A model generated the notes under the pieces. The model searched no databases, was not told where the DNA came from, and saw only the letters and a program-made list of their open reading frames with translations. From Protula sp. h YS-2021 (Eukaryota; Annelida; Polychaeta; Sabellida; Serpulidae), in the NCBI GenBank assembly GCA_949752745.1, contig OX457026.1, positions 71,675,091 through 71,739,090 of the forward strand: 64,000 bases of DNA, in the 5' to 3' direction. Numbering within the stretch: the first letter of the stretch is position 1; each line of letters begins with the position of its first letter. Shown in pieces: positions 47,394 through 57,565 of this stretch. Made by a program: the position numbers and the translations under genes.

Positions 47394-48131
47394 TTAAGCC
47401 TTAAATGTTGATTCTGCCGCTATAAAAGGGGCCACCGAATAAATCCCGGAGATCTCATCTTGGGAAAAATCTTTTAGGTAATATTTGATAAAAGAGTTTG
47501 GTGAAACCCAGCATCCCGTTTTGAGGATTTCAGAAAATGACACATTGCGTAAAGCCCTAAGTGAATTTGCCACCTGTCTTACTTGATGGGCTTTAACGTT
47601 CAACTCTGACAGGAGATTGGTATCAGACTGTGACCCTTCATAGGCTGTGATAATGACCTCTTTAATGTAACGAGAAATCGTTTGTTTGGAGATGTCCTTA
47701 TTGAAATTCGGCATGTGGGAAATGATCAAGGCTTTTTGACCTGATGACCGATATGTCTCCGAAATAACTAAATACTGTCGTAGTGCTTGTACGGGGCACA
47801 AAGACACCCGATCTTCCAGGTTATGTTCTTCGGGTAGGGACGGTAGGGCTATATGATCAAATGTGCCCATCCCGTGAGTTTTGATATGTGTTTTGCCCAT
47901 AAATCCCGCCCTTGGTACGAGGAATACCTTATCCCAAGTCCCGTTTTCCTTACTCACTGTTCTGTCTAAGGCATGAATTTCACTTCTTCGTTTGCCTGAT
48001 GCCAACGCCAAAAGAAAGGTGAACCTTAAGGTGGCATTTTTAGCTGATATTACAGATTCGTCAAAAATGTCAGGTCTTTGAAGAAAGCGAAGAACTAGTG
48101 ACAGATCCCATTTTGCCACTGTGGGCGTACT
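47394..48131 (-). CDS. DIRS tyrosine recombinase, catalytic part
   Basis: The frame encodes STPTVAKWDLSLVLRFLQRP, then the first active-site arginine (ASGKRRSEIHALD), the HxxR box (KAHQVRQVANSLRAL) and the nucleophile region (WVSPNSFIKYYLKDF). All catalytic positions of the family are present. This enzyme inserts the circular DNA copy and takes the place of an integrase. The N-terminal half lies in another frame (see 48133-48471), so the gene as sequenced is split at the C9 run 48132-48140. Confidence 0.85.
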   Translation of the reverse strand, partial: STPTVAKWDLSLVLRFLQRPDIFDESVISAKNATLRFTFLLALASGKRRSEIHALDRTVSKENGTWDKVFLVPRAGFMGKTHIKTHGMGTFDHIALPSLPEEHNLEDRVSLCPVQALRQYLVISETYRSSGQKALIISHMPNFNKDISKQTISRYIKEVIITAYEGSQSDTNLLSELNVKAHQVRQVANSLRALRNVSFSEILKTGCWVSPNSFIKYYLKDFSQDEISGIYSVAPFIAAESTFKA

Positions 48132-48132
48132 G

Positions 48133-48471
48133 GGGGGGGGAATTCACTTTAAAGTGTCTGATCAATTGTGACAGGGCGGAGTCTTCTCCTGGGTCATAGC
48201 CTGTGGAAGCTTTGAGTTTAGATCCTATGGCTGCCCTATATCCCTCTATTGAACCTACTTTTAAATGTTCGTCCGTAAATAGATAGTCCAGAAAATCGGC
48301 CACGACTGGTGGGGATGCCTGGAATGGATCTATTTTCGATTTGGTACACCACGAGGCAAATTTATTCCACTGGGCTCTGTACACCTTAGCTGTGGATTGT
48401 TTATGACTACTAACCATTTTATCCACTACTCTATTCGAGAAACCTTTCTTTTTTAAGAAAGATTGGTCAGA
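48133..48471 (-). CDS. DIRS tyrosine recombinase, N-terminal core-binding part
   Basis: This is the 3' end of a long frame that overlaps the RT gene. It encodes SFLKKKGFSNRVVDKMVSS, TAKVYRAQWNKFASWCTKSK and SIEGYRAAIGSKLK, the SAM-like core-binding domain found before the catalytic part of DIRS recombinases. Upstream of ~48471 the same frame (to 50448) is an antisense-free shadow of RT and probably not translated as such. A one-base slip at the C9 tract joins it to the catalytic part. Confidence 0.75.
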
Positions 48472-50636
48472 CACCACAGGTGCAGGTTCAGCAGGTGAGG
48501 GGCCGGGTGGAGGTGATGCCAGTGTGGTTGGGATAATAGTTCTCTGTGGCATGGGATCGGGATTGATTTGACCACCTTGCATTGTAGTAATAGGGCAAAC
48601 CATGGGGCTTCCGGCATCCATGGGGCCACTAACAGGAGGAATCGTGGTTTCAGTTTGATTACCCTTTGGAGAACTTGAAGAAGTATTGCCTGTGGGGGGA
48701 AGGCGTACAATACTTCTTGGGTTGGCCATGGGCAATTGAGTGCGTCCACCGCCCATGCAGATGGATCCGGGCAGGGGGAGATAAACCTGGGCAGTTGGGT
48801 CGTCATGGAATTGGCGAATAGGTCTATGGAGGGGGGACCCCATGGTGATTGCCCTGTTACCCATCGGAAGGATGTGAGTGCTAGGCACCATTCCGTGTGA
48901 ATTACTTGTCCCTCCCTGGAGGCCAAATCTGCCAGTACATTGAGTTTTCCCGCTAAGTGATGGGCTGTTAGGGTGATGCGACACTGGCGAGCAAAGCAAA
49001 GAATCTTGCATGCTAGTTTCGAGAGAGGAAGAGACCTGGTCCCTCCCTGTCTGTTTAGGTAAGCTACTGCCGTAGAGTTGTCTAGAAGGAACCGTACGGA
49101 TTTGCCCCTGAGAATGTGATTCAATCTGTTTAGGGCTATCCACACTACTCGTAACTCTAACCAATTGATGTGGTAGCTGTTTAGGGGGGGAGCCCATACC
49201 CCTTTCCATACCTGGCCCTGACAGTGTATCCCCCAGCCCTTCTGGGACGAATCGGTCTGAAGTTCTATCTCTGGGGGTGGGGGATGAAAGGGGACACCCT
49301 CGGTCATCACTATGGGATCGCACCACCATTGTAGGGGGATTAGAGTTTTCCCAGAGATTTTTGTTTTGGCACGGGGAAACCTCCCTTGTCTTAGTGCGAA
49401 TCTGACCTGTCTTTGAAATGGTCTGTAATGCAAGCGGCCTAAAGGGACCGTTTTTTCGGTTGCAACTAGGAGACCCAACAGGGATTCCATCGCCTGTAAA
49501 TTCACGTTTTTGTCTGCTGGGATTGCTTTTATTGCCTGACAGACTCTTTGGCGTCTCTCCTCGGTAGGAAAGGCTCTTGCATTTTTTAGATCCCATCTTT
49601 CCCCGAGGAATATAATGTCTTGTTTGGGTGAAAGTTCCGATTTGGGTATGTTGACTACGAGCCCTACCTGAATGGCTTTTCGAACTAGAGTTATAGTTTG
49701 AAGACGGGCCGCTTGTTTGTTTTGATGGGCTAGTAACCAGTCGTCTAGATATTGGAACACCAACATGCCTTCCAGACGAGCCCAAGACTTCAGAACTTTC
49801 ATTACTTTTGAAAACACATACGGGGCCGTGGAGAGGCCGAAAGGGAGTGCCCGAAACCAAAAACGTTGTAGGCCTATTTGAAAGCTTACGAATTTTTTGG
49901 TTGAATGATGTAAGGGGATATGGAGGTACGCGTCTGACAGATCTATCGACGTGCCCCACATCCCTGCCTGAAGGCTTTCTTTTATAACTTGGGCTGTGTC
50001 CATTTGGAAAGTTGTGGTCATTAGGAATTCGTTGAGGGAGGAGAGGTCTATGACCAATCTCCACCCGCCTGATTTCTTGGGGACTAGGAAAACCCTGCTG
50101 AAAAAGGCTTCCTGGGTTTCGGGCATTTCCTCTATGGCCTCTTTTTCTTTCAGGGATATCAACATTTCCTGAAGGGCTACATCTTTGTCTGACCCTTTGG
50201 GGTAGGAGGTGACTAAGTTTTCTGGTGCCCAGGCAGTTAGGGGAATAGGGACTTTGTGACCCCTTTGATCCCGTTTGAACGGTAGAGAATACCCGTTTTT
50301 GAGCCATCGGACTACCTGACGAGGGGCACCCATATCTGCCCATGCCTTCCAGAATTTGCCTAGCCTTCCTCCTACGGGCCAGCAGGAGATGTAGGAATGC
50401 AAATCGTTTGGATTTTCTACACTTATTAAAGTATCGCCAGGAGACCAATGAGTCTCTGGGCGGTACTTTGATTGGCTGCTACCTGCTCTGTTGCGGCGAT
50501 GGGACCTCCTGTCGACTGCTGTGGCCTGACTTGGGCTTCTTAGCCGGAGGGGGTTGCGATTGGGAGATGGGCTTAGCCTGTTCCGAGCTTGGGCGTTGAA
50601 CTCTCCTGCGTTTGAGTGGGCGCCGGAATGATGCAC
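48453..50636 (-). CDS. DIRS reverse transcriptase-RNase H
   Basis: A 727-codon intact frame. RT motifs are LVIDLSSLNEFL, TSIDLSDAYLHIPL, LPFGLSTAPYVFSKVM and the catalytic FQYLDDWLL. RNase H motifs follow: LQTDSSQKGWGIHC, FLLDNSTAVAYLNRQGG and HHLAGKLNVLADLASR. A DIRS-specific C-terminal part (SIDLFANSMTTQLPRF...WAVDALNCPWP) ends the protein. It overlaps the Gag-like frame by 158 nt, suggesting frameshift or re-initiation. All catalytic aspartates seem intact, so the enzyme could be active. Confidence 0.9.
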   Translation of the reverse strand: MHHSGAHSNAGEFNAQARNRLSPSPNRNPLRLRSPSQATAVDRRSHRRNRAGSSQSKYRPETHWSPGDTLISVENPNDLHSYISCWPVGGRLGKFWKAWADMGAPRQVVRWLKNGYSLPFKRDQRGHKVPIPLTAWAPENLVTSYPKGSDKDVALQEMLISLKEKEAIEEMPETQEAFFSRVFLVPKKSGGWRLVIDLSSLNEFLMTTTFQMDTAQVIKESLQAGMWGTSIDLSDAYLHIPLHHSTKKFVSFQIGLQRFWFRALPFGLSTAPYVFSKVMKVLKSWARLEGMLVFQYLDDWLLAHQNKQAARLQTITLVRKAIQVGLVVNIPKSELSPKQDIIFLGERWDLKNARAFPTEERRQRVCQAIKAIPADKNVNLQAMESLLGLLVATEKTVPLGRLHYRPFQRQVRFALRQGRFPRAKTKISGKTLIPLQWWCDPIVMTEGVPFHPPPPEIELQTDSSQKGWGIHCQGQVWKGVWAPPLNSYHINWLELRVVWIALNRLNHILRGKSVRFLLDNSTAVAYLNRQGGTRSLPLSKLACKILCFARQCRITLTAHHLAGKLNVLADLASREGQVIHTEWCLALTSFRWVTGQSPWGPPSIDLFANSMTTQLPRFISPCPDPSAWAVDALNCPWPTQEVLYAFPPQAILLQVLQRVIKLKPRFLLLVAPWMPEAPWFALLLQCKVVKSIPIPCHRELLSQPHWHHLHPAPHLLNLHLWCLTNLS

Positions 50637-52701
50637 GGGACATTCTGGACATCAAGGCGAAGTCCTGTGATAGGGAGCGGCTTTCTTGATTTACTCGCTC
50701 TATTTCCGCGGGGGGAAATAATTCTTTTTCACCCAGAATGGGAGCATGACGCAAATCCCTCAACCCTTTCACACTCGACCAGCAATGTTGTAAGAAGGCA
50801 TCCCGTCTGAGGAAAACCATGGACGTCATAAGGTAAGTAGCTAGTTTGACAACGTCCCTGGTTGCAAGAGCCAGACATTCCAACAGTTTGGATGTGACCG
50901 GATCATTGAGGCGTAGATCCTCCCAACGCGTTTTTAACGCTTTCAGCGTGTGGTCCTGAAATGACATTACATTAAGGATATTTCGTGAGGACGCCTCAAT
51001 GGTCTTCGCGTCTTTTTCCACTAGTGGAATGTCCGAATCGTTGCGAACCGAGGGCATCCAAACCGTGCGCTTCGACGGTTGTTCCAAAGGTTCTGAAGAT
51101 ATTAGGTCGTCCGATGGTCGATACGGGCCTGGTCTTACAGCACAGTGGCGCGAGGCGTGAAAACGGGATAAGGTGCGGCCCTCGGCGTTGTCCATCTTTT
51201 TGAACTCCTTTGTTCGAACTGTTACAGCGTTAGCGATGCCTTCGCTGGTAGGTAGCGCGATAAATGGGTCTTGATGCAGCGGAGCCGTCTGAGAGGTCAT
51301 CCGGATAGGAGGGTCCTCTTTATCGGTCGTAGGAGAGCTTGCAGTGACCCTAGCCAGGCGGGCAATTTCCTGAATTGCGTCGCGAAAAGGCACGTCTTCT
51401 GGAGTTATTGTAGATGAGGTGATGGATGGGGTGGCATTCTCGCTTCGTGGGGTGAAATCCGGTGGGGAGGGGGTCCTGATTGGGCGTCTCCCTGCTGCTG
51501 CCGGATCTTTCCAGAGCTTCTGGCCACTACGAGGGGATCTGATATAGTCCATTTCCCTGAGGGGAAGGCGAAACTGAGAGGAAGGGGGTGTATCTGTTGT
51601 CTCTTCACCCGATTCCTCACCTTCAGACTCTCGATCCTCTGACTCCTGTTCGGGTTCCCGTTCGTGACTTGTGCCTGCCGATTGTGATGGTACGTCGCCC
51701 GAAGGGGTATAGATCTCCCGTTCTCTGTTGAGTGGAATGGAAGACAGATGGGATGCCACTGACTGGACCAACTCTTCTTCTTCCTCCTCTCCCAAAAGGC
51801 CTGATCCTTGCCCTGATGGGGGAAGACCCGAGGATTCCGCGTCACTGATCACTTCCACTGACGGTAGTTGTGTGCTGGGATCTACACGAGAAGGGGATGG
51901 AGTGGTGAGTGGCTGTAGGTCTGGTGGTGGTCGCGAAACTGTGGCAGAAGGTTTATGTTTGCGGCGAGAAACCTTGCCTTGACGTTCGACTTGCTGTTGG
52001 AGATCTAGCAATTGTTTCTGTAACTGGGCTTGCATCGAGAAAAAAGCTGAAAACTCCCCAGGCAGTCGCGGAACTGAAGGAGGGGACGACAGCTCTGATT
52101 GTGCCGGAATGCCCAACTGACCGGCCAGGGCCGCGAAACTGGAGCCCGAAGCCGTATGAGTAACTGTCACTGGTTCCAAAGCGAAGTCTGTTTTCGGTGT
52201 CGTTTCGGCTTTATCCGTATCCGAGGGTGTAATAGCCCAAGCCTTCCTGAGGGTTTCCAACTCTTTGCCTTCTGGAATCTCCAGGTCGGCCACCGTCTCG
52301 GTATATGCTTTACGTTTGCGGGATTTCTTGCTCTTCCTGTCCACCGCAAAAGCATCGGACTCCGAACCCGTATCCATCTTAACGGGAGATGAAACTTGTT
52401 CCAAAATTACTGAGCTAGCTTTACGCATAGTTACTTGACCGAAATCCGAGGATGCACACGGGGATAAAGACAAGGCTTTACGTCTGTCTCTCCTCCTATC
52501 ATTGCGTATCCTGTTCTTGAGAATAAGTTTCCACTGTTTCGGTGACAAGTGATGGCACTCGGAGCAAGTATTCCACTCGTCGCAAAGGGGTACACAGTTC
52601 TTCCGTTTGCAACGGTCACAAATAGAGTGAGGGTTGAAGGCTGAAGGTGGGTGGGTGCACTGCAGAGATATCGACTGACCACGCAGACTGGCTTCTGTCA
52701 T
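50479..52701 (-). CDS. DIRS ORF1, Gag-like protein
   Basis: A 740-codon intact frame from MTEASLRGQSISLQ. Near residues 28-50 is a cysteine-rich module C-x2-C-x5-C-x3-C-x5-C-x2-C (CDRCKRKNCVPLCDEWNTCS), probably zinc-binding. A long Pro/Ser/Glu-rich disordered middle and a helical C-terminal region (VTSKLLECLALATRDVVKLA, then basic PLKRRRVQRPSS) follow. Position before RT and composition match ORF1 of DIRS elements; its function as nucleocapsid is inferred. Confidence 0.8.
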   Translation of the reverse strand: MTEASLRGQSISLQCTHPPSAFNPHSICDRCKRKNCVPLCDEWNTCSECHHLSPKQWKLILKNRIRNDRRRDRRKALSLSPCASSDFGQVTMRKASSVILEQVSSPVKMDTGSESDAFAVDRKSKKSRKRKAYTETVADLEIPEGKELETLRKAWAITPSDTDKAETTPKTDFALEPVTVTHTASGSSFAALAGQLGIPAQSELSSPPSVPRLPGEFSAFFSMQAQLQKQLLDLQQQVERQGKVSRRKHKPSATVSRPPPDLQPLTTPSPSRVDPSTQLPSVEVISDAESSGLPPSGQGSGLLGEEEEEELVQSVASHLSSIPLNREREIYTPSGDVPSQSAGTSHEREPEQESEDRESEGEESGEETTDTPPSSQFRLPLREMDYIRSPRSGQKLWKDPAAAGRRPIRTPSPPDFTPRSENATPSITSSTITPEDVPFRDAIQEIARLARVTASSPTTDKEDPPIRMTSQTAPLHQDPFIALPTSEGIANAVTVRTKEFKKMDNAEGRTLSRFHASRHCAVRPGPYRPSDDLISSEPLEQPSKRTVWMPSVRNDSDIPLVEKDAKTIEASSRNILNVMSFQDHTLKALKTRWEDLRLNDPVTSKLLECLALATRDVVKLATYLMTSMVFLRRDAFLQHCWSSVKGLRDLRHAPILGEKELFPPAEIERVNQESRSLSQDFALMSRMSRASFRRPLKRRRVQRPSSEQAKPISQSQPPPAKKPKSGHSSRQEVPSPQQSR

Positions 52702-53690
52702 ATCTGAAATGCAAGCAGAAAAGACAGATAAGTTATCTGTTCACGTCACGGCAGATTGGACAGATAAAAGAACATTTAGCGCAAAACCGAGAGTTATACC
52801 ACCCTGGAGTGATAGCAAATAGTACCAGTACGCACTCTGTTCGAATAGGCGCTAAAATGATGCTCATAGGCCTCTTAGGGCTGTGTCGAATGAAAGATAT
52901 TCAAAATGGGCCTTCGATGGTCCCATTTTCGGGATGTAGGAAATTATCCCATAAACGGGATATGACCATGGGCCCGAAAAACGGGATCGATTTCCGGGAC
53001 CTTAGACGGTACCATCTAGTCCATTTGTGGGCCTCGTCCGACTGATCCCATAAATGGGATTCGGGCCTGATCCCAGGCAAATGAGGTGCCACAAATGGGC
53101 CACTTGGTGCCGAAAAAACGGCACCTCGGAACCATGTATGGGATAACGTAGTCCCATAAATGGGCTTTCAGCAGAAATTTCGCCAAAAATAGCTCGAAAC
53201 GTCTATGAGCATAATTTCGCCTGAACCAGAGCCAGCAGAGTCTGGAGAAATCCTGACCTAACTCGCAGGTTCCGAAGGAGTGTCTAACCAGCAAAAATGG
53301 CCATACTCGTAATGGTACCATAAGCTGTGGCTAACTAGGGATCAAAGCAGGCACAGTGGGCTGCAGAGATTCTAGCAACTCCGAGGCGGTGTGTGCATGA
53401 ACTAGAACAAAACTCCGGTCCTGTAGCTTCCGTGTGGAGAAGAGAGGCACACTTCCCGGGACTAAGAGGTGTCTCCGCTGCGTGTAAACTCAACAACTAC
53501 CAGACCGAAAGAAACAGTGCCGAAAAATTGCTTCAATCCAAGTAGAAATTTATCCACACAAAACACAAATCACGTAAAATAATCCAAAAATGTGAAAATA
53601 GTAGATTAAAGCAAAATCGCACCTTGCTCAGTTCCCTTTTTTAGATAAAAAAGTGGAGCACACAGAAAGGCGTGTGTTGTAAACACCACG
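52702..53690 (-). other. DIRS 5' leader
   Basis: About 1 kb between the right ITR and ORF1. It contains repeated ATGGGAT/ATCCCAT words (52915-53170) and no convincing frame; it is likely leader and regulatory sequence of the element. Confidence 0.55.
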
Positions 53691-53869
53691 CTTGAAGGGA
53701 ATGATTGATGGCTTCGAATGACGTAAGTCTTATCGTTCTCGCTTGCTGATTGGCTGGAGATGGAGGGAAAACAGGAGGGAGAGTAGAGGGACCATTCTAT
53801 TCACAAGGAAAAATTTCATTTTTATTTGCGTGGTATTATTTACCGGAAGGGAACCCATCTAAAGTGGAG
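53691..53869 (-). repeat. DIRS right inverted terminal repeat
   Basis: Reverse complement of 45889-46067. This is the 5' side of the minus-strand element and presumably holds its promoter. Confidence 0.9.
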
Positions 53870-53901
53870 ATAAGCGAATTTAAAGCTTTTACGAAGTAAA
53901 A

Positions 53902-56900
53902 GTGAATTTTATACTTATTGGTCTCTGCTCACCTGTATTCTAAATGTGTTACTTAAACTGGGTGGCAGCCTCTTTAAAAGTACAATGCAGGTGTGTCTTT
54001 TTAAAATTGCAGTTGAGTGGTCAATCTGCATTTCTCTGATAAATTTTTGTGACCAGTTATTTGTAAGTTGCTTTTTGTGTTGTTTATCCGACGTCTGTTC
54101 AACGTTGTATCAAAGACGTTGATTAGATGCTGGTCTATGGTCGAACCCAGTCACAACCCAATTACAACATTTAATTTTTGGTCGTTCGACGTCTCAGCCT
54201 CAAATCGACGTTGGGTAGACGTGTGAATGTTTACAGGAGACTGCCCGATGGTGTTCCCAAGTACCTGAAAACAGACCCATAAAATAGTAAAGCAAACAGT
54301 TATTCTATGCTGAAGATCATATTATCGGCCATAGCAGTAAATAATGCATTAAGTAGAAGCATTACCACGTGGTTACCATATGGTGTTACCATTTAATTTC
54401 GGATTTAGTTCCTTGCAACATCCATGATTATAAAGTCATATTGAACAAAAAGTTGTCCGAGCTGGTCACTTGGTCAGGTTTGCTAAATGATACCAACATG
54501 CTAACTTTTGTGCATCCAGATGGATATGAATATGTCTCGAGCTCTATAGACAGAAATTGAGTAAAAATGTTAAGATGACAAGTTTATCGCTTTCTCACGA
54601 AAATATTTGGGTAGCTAAAAAAAAACATAAAAAAGCAAACAAACAAACAAATAATCAGCATATATTTTATTGAAACATTTCACTTTATTATGGCGTGTGT
54701 GACAGTCTAAAAATCCCACTGCCGAACAAACCGACGAACAGACACTGAGTCACATCCTATCTGTGGAAATGGGGTTGAAATCAAAAATAAAGCAACAGAT
54801 TATAGAATTACAAGATGTTTACTTACGTTTCTGTCCAAAATGGGTGAGACATAAAAAGTAAAGGTTTTTTTCCTGAATGGGGTTGACCGATTGCTATGGG
54901 CCTCTGGACGGTGGTAAGGCGTTGGGGCATTTCTCCCAGTACATATTCAACATGACTGACAACTTCAGTATTGTTCTTTTGACCATGCTTACACGTGTGC
55001 ACAAATATTGTTCACTTTGCTTTTGAATTGATTGAAATATTCACACCTTAAAACAAAGCGACAACATGGGCCGTAATTGGTCAAAACGGAATATAAATAA
55101 CTTTTTGCAGACAGATATATACTCAATGAGTTAACCACTTTGGCATTCTGCGGCGTTCATGTCAATGTTTATGATTGATCTCGAGTCTGGAATACAAGCC
55201 ACGCTTAGTTTGCTACTTCACACAACCAAGGGCGTCACATTCGCGTGCTGTTAATTTATTAATCAGCACATGGATATCCCAATACTGTTACGCCAAAGGG
55301 TACACCGCAAGATTATTGATATTTCAAGGCATGACCGTTCCACACCAGTGGCTGATTTATTCAAATATTTCTACGTGAGCGCTTATTTCTTGTGAACAGT
55401 TTAAGTCCCCAGTAGCAGGTTATTACCAAGAAATAATATTGCTTCTTAGGAAAAACAGTTATGCGAATGGCTCAGACAATTTAAACCACACCAAATCAAA
55501 TCATTTGCCCTCACAGTGAAAACGTCTGGATAAAGTGCAATTCAAACACGCATACTAGTAAAAAAAGTGCATGTGAAATACCTCATTGAAGAAGCAGGTT
55601 CGCATTTGAGCAAACTTCCCCCTTCGCTCACCCCCATCCCCGGGGTCCTGGCTAGTAATTCGTCACTGATCTGTGTTGCATTGACATTGATTGGGCACTA
55701 TCCAAGGAATTTTGTTATTCGTATTAAAAGAGATCAACAAAACACCAATTAAATGATAACTTCTTCAGGCCTCGCTGAATTTGCTGTGTGGTACATAAAG
55801 ATCATTGGTCATATACAACAACGGTGGAGCACATCCGAGAAGGAGGAGTGGGGAGCGGGAGGGGGGGCACTCGAATACCAACTTGTTACCATGACTGTGT
55901 GTCCATGACTTTTTAAAGCGACCCTCAAACGCAAAGTGCTGATTTTGAAATAACACCCTTTTTTTAACCAAACGTGGTAACACATTTCATACCAAGTGCC
56001 CCCACCCCCAACCGGGGGGGGGGGAGGGCACCCGGACACTATATCATATACATTACAGAGACAAATTTTGAACAGAACTGACACATAATTGAAAGAAAAT
56101 GCCATAAAATTTTTGAAACTATCTTACGTTTTGAAGTAGTAAAATATATCAAAAGATTCCCATTCCAACTGGTGTGAAGATTTATGCTTAATTATTGGAT
56201 TTTTACGAAATGACAAAAATGGAAAATTGCTCCTGGGCATTTTAAGGCAGCCCTTATGATGTGATGGGATAAAATCTTACCTACATTTTTGGGAAAATAT
56301 GAAGCGAGCGAACCTTGAAAATGTCGAAATCGAAAGATATCAATTCGTACATCTCTTGTGAAACAAACATAAAGATTAAATTTGAGGATATTTGAAGACT
56401 GGTATCCAGTGATTTGCAAAATGCAAATGCCCTTTGTCTCTATTATTTGCCAGTTTAACTTGAAATTTGTCTGAACTAATCTGGAAGTTAAAAAAACCGC
56501 TTTACTTTATGGATGTAGAGTGGAGGGTTAAAGTCTACTTTTTGAATTATCCGTGCAGCACAAATCAGCGGCTCAATATGTGCAATTTACTGTGTAATTA
56601 ATAACTTTTGTATGCTTTGACGTCACAATAATAGTCAACTGAATGCAGTAGATCGTTTTTTAAGGTTTATTGAACATACAAACTATTTTTTGTGTCCCAA
56701 AAGAGCAGTCTTTATATGTGTTTATGTAATGAAGTTTGCGGTGTCTAACAGGTATCAAGACTGGAAATGCCAAAATTGAAAAAAATGGCGTCTTTCGGTT
56801 ACTAAATTATGTCTCTAATTCCACGGAACACCGACGCAATATGCATTTTTAATGCCTTTACTTGAAGAGTTTATTTTGGGGGTTTGAATTTAAAAAAAAA

Positions 56901-57387
56901 AGCAACACAAACCACGTCATTCTTTCGTTTGTTGACAAAGTGAACACAGTGAGGTCGGAATCTTCGGGCTGCAGGTATGCAGGCATGCTTGTACTAAGTT
57001 GCATAAATGCTAGACTGGTATAAGTACATCATAATTAAGTACAGAAGTAAACCAGTATTTTCATAAGCCCTATGCAGGCATGTATCTGTTATTCATTCAG
57101 TGTTTTGGATAGGGATAGATTATAACGTGATTATATTCCATTGGCTCTATCACTTTGGCAGGTAAGACAAGCATACGAGCGTGATAAATACAAAATTATT
57201 TTAAAGTCTTATGACCATACAAATGGCAGACAGATATTATGGCAGTGATACAAAAAGTGCCACTCTTAAGGTAACATTGATTAACCACATGTGATTTGTA
57301 CCGAGTGAAGAGAGTTAAATAAAAAAAAAAAAAACACACACACACACACACAAATGCCCGTGACGTATGTGCGCAGTTGTACGTGAC
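53902..57387. other. Region without a recognisable gene
   Basis: Contains an ACGTC/ACGTT-rich patch at 54088-54220 like the 7690 and 21.4-22.1 kb patches, a G run at 56011-56027 and a (CA)n run at 57333-57352. Open frames are short and without motifs. Confidence 0.45.
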
Positions 57388-57565
57388 GGGTGCGATATCA
57401 ATTGACCAGCGGTCGATTGACCAACGGACATTTAACCAACGGACAATTGACCAACAGTCGATTGACCAACACTTTAATTAAAAAATGATCGTTTGACCAA
57501 TTTTTTTTTACTAAAATAAAAATTATTTTACACTTTATCGACCGTTGGTCAAATGACCCGTATCC
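57388..57565. mobile_element. Miniature subrepeat-TIR element (ATTGACCAACGG units)
   Basis: The left end GGGTGCGATATCAATTGACC and the right end, on the other strand, GGATACGGGTCATTTGACC are inverted. 12-15 bp units (GATTGACCAACGGACA and variants) repeat five times on the left (57400-57470) and return inverted at 57537-57552. The flanks GTACGTGAC (57379-57387) and ATAAGTGAC (57566-57574) look like a 9-bp target duplication with two mismatches. Confidence 0.6.

Larger units (their letters stand above)
45831..53901 (-). mobile_element. DIRS-type retrotransposon, structurally complete (8.07 kb)
   Basis: The element has inverted terminal repeats of 179 bp (45889-46067 and 53691-53869), which I find identical, plus unique outer ends. 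An internal complementary region at 46128-46241 is the reverse complement of the left outer end joined to that of the right outer end. That is the DIRS hallmark, thought to template a circular intermediate. Minus-strand genes follow the order Gag-like, RT-RNase H, tyrosine recombinase. No target duplication is expected or seen. It lies between the promoter side of the secreted-protein gene and the LRR gene. Confidence 0.9.

Noticed and set aside
48471..50448. Upstream part of a 792-codon minus-strand frame over the DIRS RT gene
   Set aside because: It overlaps RT in another frame and has low-complexity composition without motifs; only its last ~113 codons carry the recombinase domain.
50985..52392. 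Several plus-strand frames of 60-100 codons
   Set aside because: They lie antisense to the DIRS ORF1 and have no motifs; GC-rich coding DNA yields such shadows.
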